DNA of 64,000 bases. Origin: Harmonia axyridis (taxonomy: Eukaryota; Arthropoda; Insecta; Coleoptera; Coccinellidae). A model generated the notes under the pieces. The model had not been told where the DNA came from. It did not search any database and saw only the letters and a program-made list of their open reading frames with translations. Shown here one piece after another: positions 23,007 through 36,646 of the stretch. A program made the position numbers and the translations under genes. The stretch's first letter is position 1; the number at the start of each line of letters is the position of its first letter. The DNA lies in assembly GCF_914767665.1 (NCBI RefSeq), contig NC_059503.1:52878852-52942851 (forward strand). The letters are read 5' to 3'.

Positions 23007-23924
23007 CTGAAAAAAAATTACAATATAATAGTGGAAATCATTTTGGAAATAATAATATTTCTGTATATAGTATATCCAAAGTCACTTGAATTAGTCTATA
23101 AAAACGCTTTTGCTGTTACATCCAAAATCAAACTTATCTTATTCTACGGTGTTATAATTTGATTATTCTTTATTCTCGACCTGTAATATGCTATCAAGGA
23201 ACGATATCAACGATGATGAACTGATCGTTGCATAATATTATAAGAGCACGAAAATGTTTGAGATGAATTCGGAAATGTTCTGTCTGAAGATAAGACAAAC
23301 TAGGGTAGAACAGGTGCATGACCTTGAGATCCTTGAATGACATCCAATTTTCTATGTCAAATTAGCAGCTACGTTGCCGAATTGAATTTTATTTCTTCGT
23401 TATTGTAAGGCGACATTTATACCCCTCAGTGGAAGCAGAAGGCTAAATGATAATGATGTACAGGGTGATTCACCGCGATGGCCTATTGTTTATGGAAAAC
23501 TAATAATAATTTTGTGCTGAAAATTCAAACAATTTCCTTTTATACCGGAACCAGATTACTACTGACTTATTTCAAACGGCACACCCAGTATATTATTGCA
23601 TTATCAGATAGCTCAGTTGATGATAATTTCAGCAATATGGCAATTCTTGAGTATAAGCTCAACGGTTCATAAGTAAATTTTACGTAGATATAAAAAGAGA
23701 GGGGTCTCAAGCAAATCCTATACTTAAAGAGTTTTCGAGGAAAAACTTGAACTAAAGAAAACTGCAATTTCTCATTGAATGGAGTAGTCTATTACTTCCA
23801 GAAAACATGAAAAGAAACTAAAAAGTCGAAATTTCATGAATTGTTATAAATTTTTCGTTAAGATGGTTGAAAATCCATAAAAAGAGAGGGGTCTCAAGCA
23901 AATCCTATACTTGAAGAGTTTTCG

Positions 23925-24201
23925 AGGAAAAACTTGAACTAAAGAAAACTACAATTTCTCATTGAATGGAGTAGTCTATGACTTCCAGAAAACATGGAAA
24001 GAAACTGAAATGTCGAAATTTCATGAATTGTAATAAATTTTTCGTTAAGATCCATAAACCAATAAAATTTTCAATTACGAATAATTAATGACATTTCATG
24101 AAATGTCAAATTTAGTTATCCAAATTTCGATTTTAGTTTTCTGGAAGTCATAGACTACTCCACTCAGAAGTTGTAGTATTTCCTCAGTTCAAGTTTTTCC
24201 T
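23925..24201. repeat. Foldback repeat, unit 4
   Basis: Same structure; palindrome at 24089-24108. Confidence 0.65.
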
Positions 24202-24828
24202 TGATAAATTTTAAATTTCTCGTATTCAGAATCAAACTAAATATTCAAAGATATAATAATATAATGTTTATATATAATCTAATATTAAAACTGTTCATCC
24301 AATAAAATCAATTAAATCGGGACATTCCTGTTTCCAAGACGATTAGCTAAATACCGGAGTTTATTTGAGAGTATTGATAGCAATATTTTCATAAATTCCG
24401 AAAAAATTTCTGAAAACTTTGACAACCCCTGTATAATTGAAATATTCAGGCTTCCTCCAAGTGACTTTGGATATACCATACCAGTATTTATTATAGGATA
24501 TAAAAACAAAAGTAAAGTATTTTAAAAATTTAGAGCACTATGAAACTAACTACATAAAATATAATTGATATTTGAAAATATTCGAATAAATGAAAATAAC
24601 CCTAAGCTAGTATTAAAAAAATTACCTCCATATTCAAACAATTTTCTATTTAAACATGAAACTTTCCACTAGAAATATCACTTCAACAACTGTTTATCAA
24701 GTAACTCTTGGAAGAATGTTCGCTAAACTGAGGTTACTTACAATTTGTCAACCCGGCATGGTTGACGAACATAGAATATTTTTCTTCTTCTTAACTATGT
24801 ACAGATCGAGCCATATGCCTTATATTAG

Positions 24829-24945
24829 GGGCCAGTTGCACCATTTGCCTAAACATTGATTAATTTCTGATTTCTCTTGAGAAATCATAGAGTAATCAAC
24901 GTTGAAATTTTTAATTAATGTTTAGGCAAATGGTGCAACTGGCCC
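24829..24945. mobile_element. MITE, 117-bp form, unit 4
   Basis: The only MITE copy in this unit; TTAG on both sides. Confidence 0.7.
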
Positions 24946-25467
24946 TTAGTCTATTAGGTAGAATATAGAAGTTTGCGTGCGCCGCATATTAAATTTCAAT
25001 AATAATATATATAATAATAATAATAATTTTCAAACAGATAGTTTCTAAACTGTGCTCGAAATAAAAAATTCCAATCCCACAAAATTATCTGTATTTCGTT
25101 TCTTCATTTCCAGCTTAATTTTATTGTAATCTATGGTCCACAGTTCGCATTGAAAAAGTGTCCAACGGGCAGGATAAATAGAAGGCGCTAGTGTAGCTAG
25201 AGGGTATATTTGTATTTTGTGGTTTCTGTAATCTGCATTCCGTGGTTTCATTTTTAGCGTGGTTATATTCATAGATAAATACAAATGTACCCCTTATATA
25301 TGGTTATAATTGATTCTGATAGATGTGGCAAGCTGAAAAATAAATATTAAATTCTGTTGATAATTATAACATAGGTAATGAGAAAACCATTTTCTGTTGA
25401 TATTTCGACATTTCGATCTTTAGCGGAATATAACAATTATGTTAAATTATTATATTTACTTTAATAT

Positions 25468-25779
25468 TATTTTTGTGCCTCCCGACCAAAGTACAAATTT
25501 CCGAAATTATTTTTTGTTCCCGATAATAGGGACATTCGATCTGCCAACCCAAGAAAGCGAACATACTTTTGTTGGATAGCACATATGCCTACTTATGCGT
25601 TTCGTCTCTGGCACACACACCGGACTCATCAGTGTGACTTTGGTATAATTGTGTGTGCCGTGTCACATACGCTTGGGGAATTTATTATTATCGGGAGTCG
25701 CCGGGATGCGAACCCGGCACCTTGTCGGATCTCGGTGAGTGAGTCTACCTCTTAACGTCTAGGCTACCGAATGCTGTGT
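25468..25779 (-). mobile_element. tRNA-headed SINE-like element, unit 4
   Basis: Head at 25692-25769. Confidence 0.6.
25597..25672 (-). ncRNA. Type III hammerhead ribozyme, unit 4
   Basis: Consensus copy. All invariant core residues are present (C3-U-G-A-N-G-A9, G12-A-A-A), H17 is A (a GUA triplet), and stem I is 6 perfect pairs. The 23-nt loop I holds GGCACACACA and the stem II loop holds UGUGUGUGCC, a perfect 10-nt complement that could form the loop-loop contact typical of fast natural hammerheads. The predicted cut is 4 bases from the high-coordinate end. It lies in the same orientation as USP10, about 1.8 kb past its stop codon. Confidence 0.85.
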
Positions 25780-27315
25780 TTATTGTTGCTATGTGGAGCT
25801 TTATGAGAAGCCGCCACACTTTCATCCTTTTTGAAGTTTTCTATGAAATTTACCTTAGAACATAGAATATACTCTAAGAAATTAACCTTCTAGCTATTCA
25901 GAGAATAGTTTTCTATTCAGTGAGTAATTGATATTTATGAATATTCGTTACTATTCATTGATGATGATTAGATAGTTGAGTAATTAATTATTTGTGAAGT
26001 TACGAATGAAAGTTTGAATGATCACTTTTCAGGAATAATTGAAAAAAGATATTGAAATTGGAGATCACATATTGTTGATGAATTGTAATAATTCATTTCA
26101 TAGTAGAAACTGGTATTCATCCAAAGAAACAAGAATAGAATTGGGATTTTATAAATAAAAAAATATAAAAATTGAATATAAGATTCTAACATATGAATTT
26201 AGCAATAAAGAGTTCTAATAATAACAATATAAGATTCTACATTCGAAATTTAATGCCGTCTTTTTAATCGACTGCACAGTTTATTCATTTGAAACCTTGC
26301 TTTCATATTTCATATGCATTGTCATTTCTAGACATTACTCTATTTCATTGGTCAATTATTGTTTGATTCTGAATTGCGAAACGACGAATTATTCTATTCT
26401 TTTAAATCTGAGTTCTAAAAATGTAAACACATCAACTGTGACTAGCATCACCCCCTCACAAAACTAAATCAGAAAACAAAGATTTTTGAAAATTCCATAT
26501 AATTGAACACGAAGTGTATTCTTGAAGGATTTAATGTTCTCAGAGTCCGCTTAGTCATTCTTTTTATACCTGCAGAACTGTAATGGGTCTATGTAGATTG
26601 TATTGTTCTAACGAAGGTTTTACTACGTCCATTTAAGCATCTATTGTATTTTGTACGTTGTCATGTAATAAAAATAATTCCTGCATTTACCAAACGACAA
26701 TTTGATTATAAAAATATGACAAGTTTTGATTTTCAAGTGAATTAGAGGACCAATAGAAAAAAGAAATTTTATAGTAATCAGAGACGAGAATTCTCCAGAA
26801 AAATTGTTCTGACCCAGGAAAAGGAATAACAGGTTATAAAACGGAAATTAATGAGTGTTTTGTTTTGGGTCATTATAGATATAGGTTAATTCAGAGTTCA
26901 TGACTGGTATATTTGTGATTTTTGTGAAACATAAAAAAATTACATGATTCGAGTGCATGAGGTACGATCTTCCAAAATATCCTCATTTATCTAGGTTACA
27001 GAAGTAGGGGAACGTAGCGCCGCTGAACACAGGGGAAAATTATAAAGTTTGGTCAAGTTTTTTTTTATTACATTGAGCGAAATTCACCTGATTTCAAGAG
27101 CAAAGAAAAAGGAATAAAGAGTCCAAAGTCCTGAAATAGCTAATACTGTTTATGGTTTATTGGAATTTTCACGAAGACGATCTTTTTTCCTTCTGAGATC
27201 GTAGTTCTTGCAAAAATTCAATTTAAGTTTTAGGAAAAGAAATTTCTTCAAAATAAAACAAACAAAATTTTACATTTATACAAAGTCCGTTTATTAAAAT
27301 ATCATATTTATTTTT

Positions 27316-27358
<43 letters not shown>

Positions 27359-27499
27359 CATTGTATAGTCAATTTATCATATTCTCCCGAAATACAATAC
27401 ATGGCATTACTCATGAAACAACAGAAAAATATTACAATGTTCAGCATCCTTGAATCTAATCTGTACAAATTAACAACTATATCAATGAATTTTTACACT

Positions 27500-29545
27500 T
27501 CACACCGTATCACTCCTTCGATAAAATAATAAATAAGGAACTCTATCTCCTTGACGTTTAAGAACATCTTCTTCCGTAACTCTGTTTATTTTAGAGTCAT
27601 CAAACCTCAACCATGTATTATACCCCGAATGGAAAGTATCTGCTATATAATGCCCATAGCTGGCCTCCTTTCCTACATGGTATACTACAGATATTAATTT
27701 ATATTGTCTCTCCGCTGAAGTATTCGTCCTTCCAGATAATATTTCAGAATCAATCTGCAGATTGATGGGAAATTTTATAGTCTTCATTATTTTAGTGCAG
27801 CCATTCATTCTGTATTCGAAGCATTTCAAATGTAATCCTAAAACTACAGGCAACTTCTCTATCATCACTTGCTGCCATGCTTCAACCGTTTCTTTCGTTT
27901 TCGATGATGTCAGACCCTCTAGTTTGTTCTTGGTTGTAAGGCCTTCTAATGCTTCAGCTATGTTATTTGCTTTCTTAATATTTACTGGCAATGTTAGGAA
28001 TGGTTCAATATTTTCTGAAGTTTCGTCTCCGGTTTTATGGATTCTTGAACAGAGAAGTCCTCCGAATATATCACTAATCGGTGTCTTGTCCATTTGTATT
28101 TCTCTTGTTACATTCCCTTCGTTCTTAGGACCCACAACTTTCCAATCATCCACATCTATTTTCACTTCTTTTTTAGCTGCTTGAATATTTTCGTCATGGC
28201 TAAGCAATTTCATTATTTCCATCATTTCATCATTGAGTCCATTCAACAGAAGGCTCAAGAATTCTTCGGCGTCTTCTTGTCGGCCTTCAACAAGGAAAGA
28301 ATCGCTACGTGTTCCGTTTAGCATCGTATAAAACGATGAAGCCTCAAACGAATTGCCATTGTCTATATTGACGAAAGTTTGCTTCTTGTTCTTCTTTTTT
28401 GAACGTGACTTGCGTCTTACATTGGGCAGATTATCGAAGTTATTCATAAATTTACACCTGGAATAGTTGAATAATTAAAATACATATATAAAATTGTTAT
28501 TCAATCAAAGTTGCAAATTATATTAATTTATACTTACATATTTTCACTCATTGTTATTGATTTCAGTGCATTATTGAGAGTGAAGTTCTCTGATAGCCGT
28601 TTGAGAAGGTTACAAAGTGGTGGGCAAGCAAGTAAGGCTTGTAATATTGAGTTTATATAACAAAAGTTACTTTTGTTTCGTAAACCCCTGGGTTTAAAAC
28701 TGGTTTGGGTCCCATCAATTTTATAGTTCTTGAGAAATCCTGAAAATTAAAAAATATTACTAACCATGATAGAAACTTGAATTTTCACTGATATTTGTAG
28801 GTGAAAACCAAAGCATTCCACTTTTCATCAATTAAAATGGGTTCAACTAAGTAATTATCTACTGTAGATGTAAGCAAATTGTTAGTTGAAAGTAAGATAA
28901 ATATATAAAAAAAGATATGGTTTTGAACTCACCTCCTAACATATGAGTGGCTGAATCTATTTTTTTGACTACTTTTATATGTTTTAAAGATGTTACATGT
29001 GAATCATTTATTTTATTGTCTATTTTCTCATTCGATATTGTTTTAACATCTTTATCAAATAGACTAGCCCATGATTTTTTTAATACATTTACTGAGGGGC
29101 TCCTCAATTTTAGATTCATTTTTATTCGAGATGCTACTTTCAATTTTTTCAATTGTCCCATTTGAATCATTTTTAATTATCTCTGTATTATCTCCTGCAA
29201 TAATTTCAACTGTTTTTACAGCTGAACTAGGGGGAGTTGAAGGTTTCGAATGTTTTCCTGTCATCTCATTCTGGATAATAGGTTTTGTAATTGATAATCC
29301 ATTGTAATTGATTACAGATTTTCTACACTCATTTTCTGAAAAAGTTGATATTAGTTGATTCATTATTATATTACATATTCATATTGACCATAAATAATTC
29401 TATTAAGATCTCTATACTTACTTGAACAAAATTTTTGTTTAACTCTCCATGGTAATTTGAATTCACTAGAATTGGTAAATAATATGGTATTCATTCTACG
29501 GGCCTCTTCTTCTTCTAACGCAGATAACTCTAAGAATTGTAGATT
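27500..29545 (-). pseudogene. Usp10: USP10-like copy with frameshift in exon 2, unit 4
   Basis: Exons 29545-29422, 29335-28933, 28739-28538 and 28457-27500. The second exon is 403 bases instead of 402: CTGAGGGGC replaces CTGTGGGC around 29093-29100. The frame shifts just before KKSWASLF, so the catalytic domain is not reached in frame. The remaining exons are intact and carry the LGLHLKCF and SEIL changes shared with unit 8. The near-twin unit 8 lacks the insertion, so the break is very recent, or is a base-calling error in a G run. Confidence 0.7.
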
Positions 29546-30646
29546 CTGAAAACAAATTACAATATAATAGTGGAAATCATTTTGGAAATGGAAAAATGGA
29601 AAAAACGCTTTTGCTGTTACATCCAAAATCAAACTTATCTTATTCTACGGTGTTATAATTTGATTATTCTTTATTCTCGACCTGTAATATGCTATCAAGG
29701 AACGATATCAACGATGATGAACTGATCGTTGCATAATATTATAAGAGCACGAAAATGTTTGAGATGAATTCGGAAATGTTCTGTCTGAAGATAAGACAAA
29801 CTAGGGTAGAACAGGTGCATGACCTTGAGATCCTTGAATGACATCCAATTTTCTATGTCAAATTAGCAGCTACGTTGCCGAATTGAATTTTATTTCTTCG
29901 TTATTGTAAGGCGACATTTATACCCCTCAGTGGAAGCAGAAGGCTAAATGATAATGATGTACAGGGTGATTCACCGCGATGGCCTATTGTTTATGGAAAA
30001 CTAATAATAATTTTGTGCTGAAAATTCAAACAATTTCCTTTTATACCGGAACCAGATTACTACTGACTTATTTCAAACGGCACACCCAGTATATTATTGC
30101 ATTATCAGATAGCTCAGTTGATGATAATTTCAGCAATATGGCAATACTTGAGTATAAGCTCAACGGTTCATAAGTAAATTTTACGTAGATATAAAAAGAG
30201 AGGGGTCTCAAGCAAATCCTATACTTAAAGAGTTTTCGAGGACAAACTTCAACTAAGGAAAACTGCAATTTCTCATTGAATGGAGCAGTCTATGACTTCC
30301 AGAAAACATGAAAAGAAACTAAAAAGTCGAAATTTCATGAATTGTAATAAATTTTTCGTTATGATGGTTGCAAATCCATAAACCAATAAAAAAAAACTAA
30401 CTACATAAAATATAATTGATATTTGAAAATATTCGAATAAATGAAAATAACCCTAAGCTAGTATTAAAAAAATTACCTCCATATTCAAACAATTTTCTAT
30501 TTAAACATGAAACTTCCACTAGAAATATCACTTCAACAACTGTTTATCAAGTAACTCTTGGAAGAATGTTCGCTAAACTGAGGTTACTTACAATTTGTCA
30601 ACCCGGCATGGTTGACGAACATAGAATATTTTATTTACTTTAATAT

Positions 30647-30958
30647 TATTTTTGTGCCTCCCGACCAAAGTACAAATTTCCGAAATTATTTTTTGTTCCC
30701 GATAATAGGGACATTCGATCTGCCAACCCAAGAAAGCGAACATACTTTTGTTGGATAGCACATATGCCTACTTATGCGTTTCGTCTCTGGCACACACACC
30801 GGACTCATCAGTGTGACTTTGGTATAATTGTGTGTGCCGTGTCACATACGCTTGGGAAATTTATTATTATCGGGAGTCGCCGGGATGCGAACCCGGCACC
30901 TTGTCGGATCTCGGTGAGTGAGTCTACCTCTTAACGTCTAGGCTACCGAATGCTGTGT
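30647..30958 (-). mobile_element. tRNA-headed SINE-like element, unit 5
   Basis: Head at 30871-30948. The deletion that shortened this unit stops about 15-20 bp short of the element tail, so the element itself is whole. Confidence 0.6.
30776..30851 (-). ncRNA. Type III hammerhead ribozyme, unit 5
   Basis: Identical to the consensus over the 76 bases; it is retained although the DNA on both sides has been deleted. It is about 1.3 kb past the USP10 stop because of the shortened spacer. Confidence 0.85.
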
Positions 30959-31912
30959 TTATTGTTGCTATGTGGAGCTTTATGAGAAGCCGCCACACTT
31001 TCATCCTTTTTGAAGTTTTCTATGAAATTTACCTTAGAACATAGAATATACTCTAAGAAATTAACCTTCTAGCTATTCAGAGAATAGTTTTCTATTCAGT
31101 GAGTAGTTGATATTTATGAATATTCGTTACTATTCATTGATGATGATTAGATAGTTGAGTAATTAATTATTTGTGAAGTTACGAATGAAAGTTTGGATGA
31201 TCACTTTTCAGGAATAATTGAAAAAAGATATTGAAATTGGAGATCACATATGTTGAAATTGATAGATACAATAATTCCTGCATTTACCAAACGACAATTT
31301 GATTATAAAAATATGACTAGTTTTGATTTTCAAGTGAATTAGAGGACCAATAGAAAAAAGAAATTTTATAGTAATCAAAGACTAGAATTCTCCAGAAAAA
31401 TTGTTCTGACCCAGGAAAAGGAATAACAGGTTATAAAACGGAAATTAATGAGTGTTTTGTTTTGGGTCATTATAGATATAGGTTAATTCAGAGTTCATGA
31501 CTGGTATATTTGTGATTTTTGTGAAACATAAAAAAATTACATGATTCGAGTGCATGAGGTACGATCTTCCAAAATATCCTCATTTATCTAGGTTACAGAA
31601 GTAGGAGAACGTAGCGCCGCTGAACACAGGGGAAAATTATAAAGTTTGGTCAAGTTTTTTTTTATTACATTGAGCGAAATTCACCTGATTTCAAGAGCAA
31701 AGAAAAAGGAATAAAGAGTTCAAAGTCCTGAAATAGCTAATACTGTTTATGGTTTATTGGAATTTTCACGAAGACGATCTTTTTTCCTTCTGAGATCGTA
31801 GTTCTTGCAAAAATTCAATTTAAGTTTTAGGAAAAGAAATTTCTTCAGAATAAAACAAACAAAATTTTACATTTATACAAAGTCCGTTTATTAAAATATA
31901 ATATTTATTTTT

Positions 31913-31913
<1 letters not shown>

Positions 31914-31998
<85 letters not shown>
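31914..31998. repeat. (AT)n microsatellite, unit 5 (longest)
   Basis: About 42 AT dinucleotides, the longest of the nine tracts. Confidence 0.9.
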
Positions 31999-31999
<1 letters not shown>

Positions 32000-32140
32000 C
32001 ATTGTATAGTCAATTTATCATATTCTCCCGAAATACAATACATGGCATTACTCATGAAACAACAGAAAAATATTACAATGTTCAGCATCCTTGAATCTAA
32101 TCTGTACAAATTAACAACTATATCAATGAATTTTTACACT

Positions 32141-34185
32141 TCACACCGTATCACTCCTTCGATAAAATAATAAATAAGGAACTCTATCTCCTTGACGTTT
32201 AAGAACATCTTCCTCCGTAACTCTGTTTATTTTAGAGTCATCAAACCTCAACCATGTATTATACCCCGAATGGAAAGTATCTGCTATATAATGCCCATAG
32301 CTGGCCTCCTTTCCTACATGGTATACTACAGATATTAATTTATATTGTCTCTCCGCTGAAGTATTCGTCCTTCCAGATAATATTTTAGAATCAATCTGCA
32401 GATTGATGGGAAATTTTATAGTCTTCATTATTTTAGTGCAGCCATTCATTCTGTATTCGAAGCATTTCAAATGTAATACTAAAACTACAGGCAACTTCTC
32501 TATCATCACTTGCTGCCATGCTTCAACCGTTTCTTTCGTTTTCGATGATGTCAGACCCTCTAGTTTGTTCTTGGTTGTAAGGCCTTCTAATGCTTCAGCT
32601 ATGTTATTTGCTTTCTTAATATTTACTGGCAATGTTAGGAATGGTTCAATATTTTCTGAAGTTTCGTCTCCGGTTTTATGGATTCTTGAACAGAGAAGTC
32701 CTCCGAATATATCACTAATCGGTGTCTTGTCCATTTGTATTTCTCTTGTTACATTCCCTTCGTTCTTAGGACCCACAACTTTCCAATCATCCACATCTAT
32801 TTTCACTTCTTTTTTAGCTGCTTGAATATTTTCGTCATGGCTAAGCAATTTCATTATTTCCATCATTTCATCATTGAGTCCATTCAACAGAAGGCTCAAG
32901 AATTCTTTGGCGTCTTCTTGTCGGCCTTCAACAAGGAAAGAATCGCTACGTGTTCCGTTTAGCAACGTATAAAACGATGAAGCCTCAAACGAATTGCCAT
33001 TGTCTATATTGACGAAAGTTTGCTTCTTGTTCTTCTTTTTTGAACGTGACTTGCGTCTTACATTGGGCAGATTATCGAAGTTATTCATAAATTTACACCT
33101 GGAATAGTTGAATAATTAAAATACATATATAAAATTGTTATTCAATCAAAGTTGCAAATTATATTAATTTATACTTACATATTTTCACTCATTGTTATTG
33201 ATTTCAGTGCATTATTGTGAGTGAAGTTCTCTGATAGCCGTTTGAGAAGGTTACAAAGTGGTGGGCAAGCAAGTAAGGCTTGTAATATTGAGTTTATATA
33301 ACAAAAGTTACTTTTGTTTCGTAAACCCCTGGGTTTAAAACTGGTTTGGGTCCCATCAATTTTATAGTTCTTGAGAAATCCTGAAAATTAAAAAATATTA
33401 CTAACCATGATAGAAACTTGAATTTTCACTGATATTTGTAGGTGAAAACCAAAGCATTCCACTTTTCATCAAGTAAAATGGGTTCAACTAAGTAATTATC
33501 TACTGTAGATGTAAGCAAATTGTTAGTTGAAAGTAAGATAAATATATAAAAAAAGATATGGTTTTGAACTCACCTCCTAACATATGAGTGGCTGAATCTA
33601 TTTTTTTGACTACTTTTGTATGTTTTAAAGATGTTACATGTGAATCATTTATTTTATTGTCTATTTTCTCATTCGATATTGTTTTAACATCTTTATCAAA
33701 TAGACTAGCCCATGATTTTTTTAATACATTTACTGTGGGCTCCTCAATTTTAGATTCATTTTTATTCGAGATGCTACTTTCAATTTTTTCAATTGTCCCA
33801 TTTGAATCATTTTCAATTATCTCTGTATTATCTCCTGCAATAATTTCAACTGTTTTTACAGCTGAACTAGGGGGAGTTGAAGGTTTCGAATGTTTTCCTG
33901 TCATCTCATTCTGGATAATAGGTTTTGTAATTGATAATCCATTGTAATTGATTACAGATTTTCTACACTCATTTTCTGAAAAAGTTGATATTAGTTGATT
34001 CATTATTATATTACATATTCATATTGACCATAAATAATTCTATTAAGATCTCTATACTTACTTGAACAAAATTTTTGTTTAACTGTCCATGGTAATTTGA
34101 ATTCACTAGAATTGGTAAATAATATGGTATTTATTCTACGGGCCTCTTCTTCTTCTAACGCAGTTAACTCTAAGAATTGTAGATT
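32141..34185 (-). CDS. Usp10: USP10-like protease, last four exons, unit 5
   Basis: Exons 34185-34062, 33975-33574, 33380-33179 and 33098-32141, with no break. QEDAKEFL replaces QEDAEEFL; this position is variable among USP proteases, so the effect is uncertain. ATA stands in place of the first-exon ATG. The gene survived although the spacers of this unit suffered two large deletions. Confidence 0.8.
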
Positions 34186-35103
34186 CTGAAAAAAAATTAC
34201 AATATAATAGTGGAAATCATTTTGGAAATTATAATATTTCTGTATATAGTATATCCAAAGTCACTTGAATTAGTCTATAAAAACGCTTTTGCTGTTACAT
34301 CCAAAATCAAACTTATCTTATTCTACGGTGTTATAATTTGATTATTCTTTATTCTCGACCTGTAATATGCTATCAAGGAACGATATCAACGATGATGAAC
34401 TGATCGTTGCATAATATTATAAGAGCACGAAAATGTTTGAGATGAATTCGGAAATGTTCTGTCTGAAGATAAGACAAACTAGGGTAGAACAGGTGCATGA
34501 CCTTGAGATCCTTGAATGACATCCAATTTTCTATGTCAAATTAGCAGCTACGTTGCCGAATTGAATTTTATTTCTTCGTTATTGTAAGGCGACATTTATA
34601 CCCCTCAGTGGAAGCAGAAGGCTAAATGATAATGATGTACAGGGTGATTCACCGCGATGGCCTATTGTTTATGGAAAACTAATAATAATTTTGTGCTGAA
34701 AATTCAAACAATTTCCTTTTATACCGGAACCAGATTACTACTGACTTATTTCAAACGGCACACCCAGTATATTATTGCATTATCAGATAGCTCAGTTGAT
34801 GATAATTTCAGCAATATGGCAATTCTTGAGTATAAGCTCAACGGTTCATAAGTAAATTTTACGTAGATATAAAAAGAGAGGGGTCTCAAGCAAATCCTAT
34901 ACTTAAAGAGTTTTCGAGGAAAAACTTGAACTAAAGAAAACTGCAATTTCTCATTGAATGGAGTAGTCTATTACTTCCAGAAAACATGAAAAGAAACTAA
35001 AAAGTCGAAATTTCATGAATTGTTATAAATTTTTCGTTAAGATGGTTGAAAATCCATAAAAAGAGAGGGGTCTCAAGCAAATCCTATACTTGAAGAGTTT
35101 TCG

Positions 35104-35380
35104 AGGAAAAACTTGAACTAAAGAAAACTACAATTTCTCATTGAATGGAGTAGTCTATGACTTCCAGAAAACATGAAAAGAAACTGAAATGTCGAAATTT
35201 CATGAATTGTAATAAATTTTTCGTTAAGATCCATAAACCAATAAAATTTTCAATTACGAATAATTAATGACATTTCATGAAATGTCAAATTTAGTTATCC
35301 AAATTTCGATTTTAGTTTTCTGGAAGTCATAGACTACTCCACTCAGAAGTTGTAGTATTTCCTCAGTTCAAGTTTTTCCT
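35104..35380. repeat. Foldback repeat, unit 6
   Basis: Same structure; palindrome at 35268-35287. Unit 5 has no copy. Confidence 0.65.
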
Positions 35381-36007
35381 TGATAAATTTTAAATTTCTC
35401 GTATTCAGAATCAAACTAAATATTCAAAGATATAATAATATAATGTTTATATATAATCTAATATTAAAACTGTTCATCCAATAAAATCAATTAAATCGGG
35501 ACATTCCTGTTTCCAAGACGATTAGCTAAATACCGGAGTTTATTTGAGAGTATTGATAGCAATATTTTCATAAATTCCGAAAAAATTTCTGAAAACTTTG
35601 ACAACCCCTGTATAATTGAAATATTCAGGCTTCCTCCAAGTGACTTTGGATATACCATACCAGTATTTATTATAGGATATAAAAACAAAAGTAAAGTATT
35701 TTAAAAATTTAGAGCACTATGAAACTAACTACATAAAATATAATTGATATTTGAAAATATTCGAATAAATGAAAATAACCCTAAGCTAGTATTAAAAAAA
35801 TTACCTCCATATTCAAACAATTTTCTATTTAAACATGAAACTTTCCACTAGAAATATCACTTCAACAACTGTTTATCAAGTAACTCTTGGAAGAATGTTC
35901 GCTAAACTGAGGTTACTTACAATTTGTCAACCCGGCATGGTTGACGAACATAGAATATTTTTCTTCTTCTTAACTATGTACAGATCGAGCCATATGCCTT
36001 ATATTAG

Positions 36008-36124
36008 GGGCCAGTTGCACCATTTGCCTAAACATTGATTAATTTCTGATTTCTCTTGAGAAATCATAGAGTAATCAACGTTGAAATTTTTAATTAATGT
36101 TTAGGCAAATGGTGCAACTGGCCC
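36008..36124. mobile_element. MITE, 117-bp form, unit 6
   Basis: The only MITE copy in this unit; TTAG on both sides. Confidence 0.7.
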
Positions 36125-36646
36125 TTAGTCTATTAGGTAGAATATAGAAGTTTGCGTGCGCCGCATATTAAATTTCAATAATAATATATATAATAATAAT
36201 AATAATTTTCAAACAGATAGTTTCTAAACTGTGCTCGAAATAAAAAATTCCAATCCCACAAAATTATCTGTATTTCGTTTCTTCATTTCCAGCTTAATTT
36301 TATTGTAATCTATGGTCCACAGTTCGCATTGAAAAAGTGTCCAACGGACAGGATAAATAGAAGGCGCTAGTGTAGCTAGAGGGTATATTTGTATTTTGTG
36401 GTTTCTGTAATCTGCATTCCGTGGTTTCATTTTTAGCGTGGTTATATTCATAGATAAATACAAATGTACCCCTTATATATGGTTATAATTGATTCTGATA
36501 GATGTGGCAAGCTGAAAAATAAATATTAAATTCTGTTGATAATTATAACATAGGTAATGAGAAAACCATTTTCTGTTGATATTTCGACATTTCGATCTTT
36601 AGCGGAATATAACAATTATGTTAAATTATTATATTTACTTTAATAT

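Larger units (their letters stand above)
16178..23417. repeat. Tandem array unit 3 (7240 bp)
   Basis: Two KLSTRN-type modules (17416 and 18116), as in unit 1. (AT)n lies at about 20789-20820. The USP10 exons are intact. It shares with unit 5 a base change giving IIENDS instead of IIKNDS in the second exon, which points to common descent or exchange between units 3 and 5. Confidence 0.9.
23418..29918. repeat. Tandem array unit 4 (6501 bp)
   Basis: One KLSTRN-type module only (24656). (AT)n lies at about 27317-27357. It is almost a twin of unit 8: both carry a deletion just upstream of the first USP10 exon (near 29590 and 55700), GAATCAAACTAAA near 24230 and 50355, and the same VLGLHL and SEIL changes in USP10. 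Unlike unit 8, it has a 1-bp insertion in USP10 exon 2. Confidence 0.9.
29919..34596. repeat. Tandem array unit 5 (4678 bp, deleted derivative)
   Basis: Shortest complete unit. The foldback repeat and MITEs are gone: sequence passes from the first subrepeat type into the second near 30240, then jumps from the KLSTRN module into the SINE tail near 30632. A second deletion of about 0.6 kb is at about 31270, where GATAGATACA joins ATAATTCCTGC. The (AT)n tract is the longest here (about 31914-31998). The SINE, ribozyme and USP10 exons survive. Confidence 0.9.
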
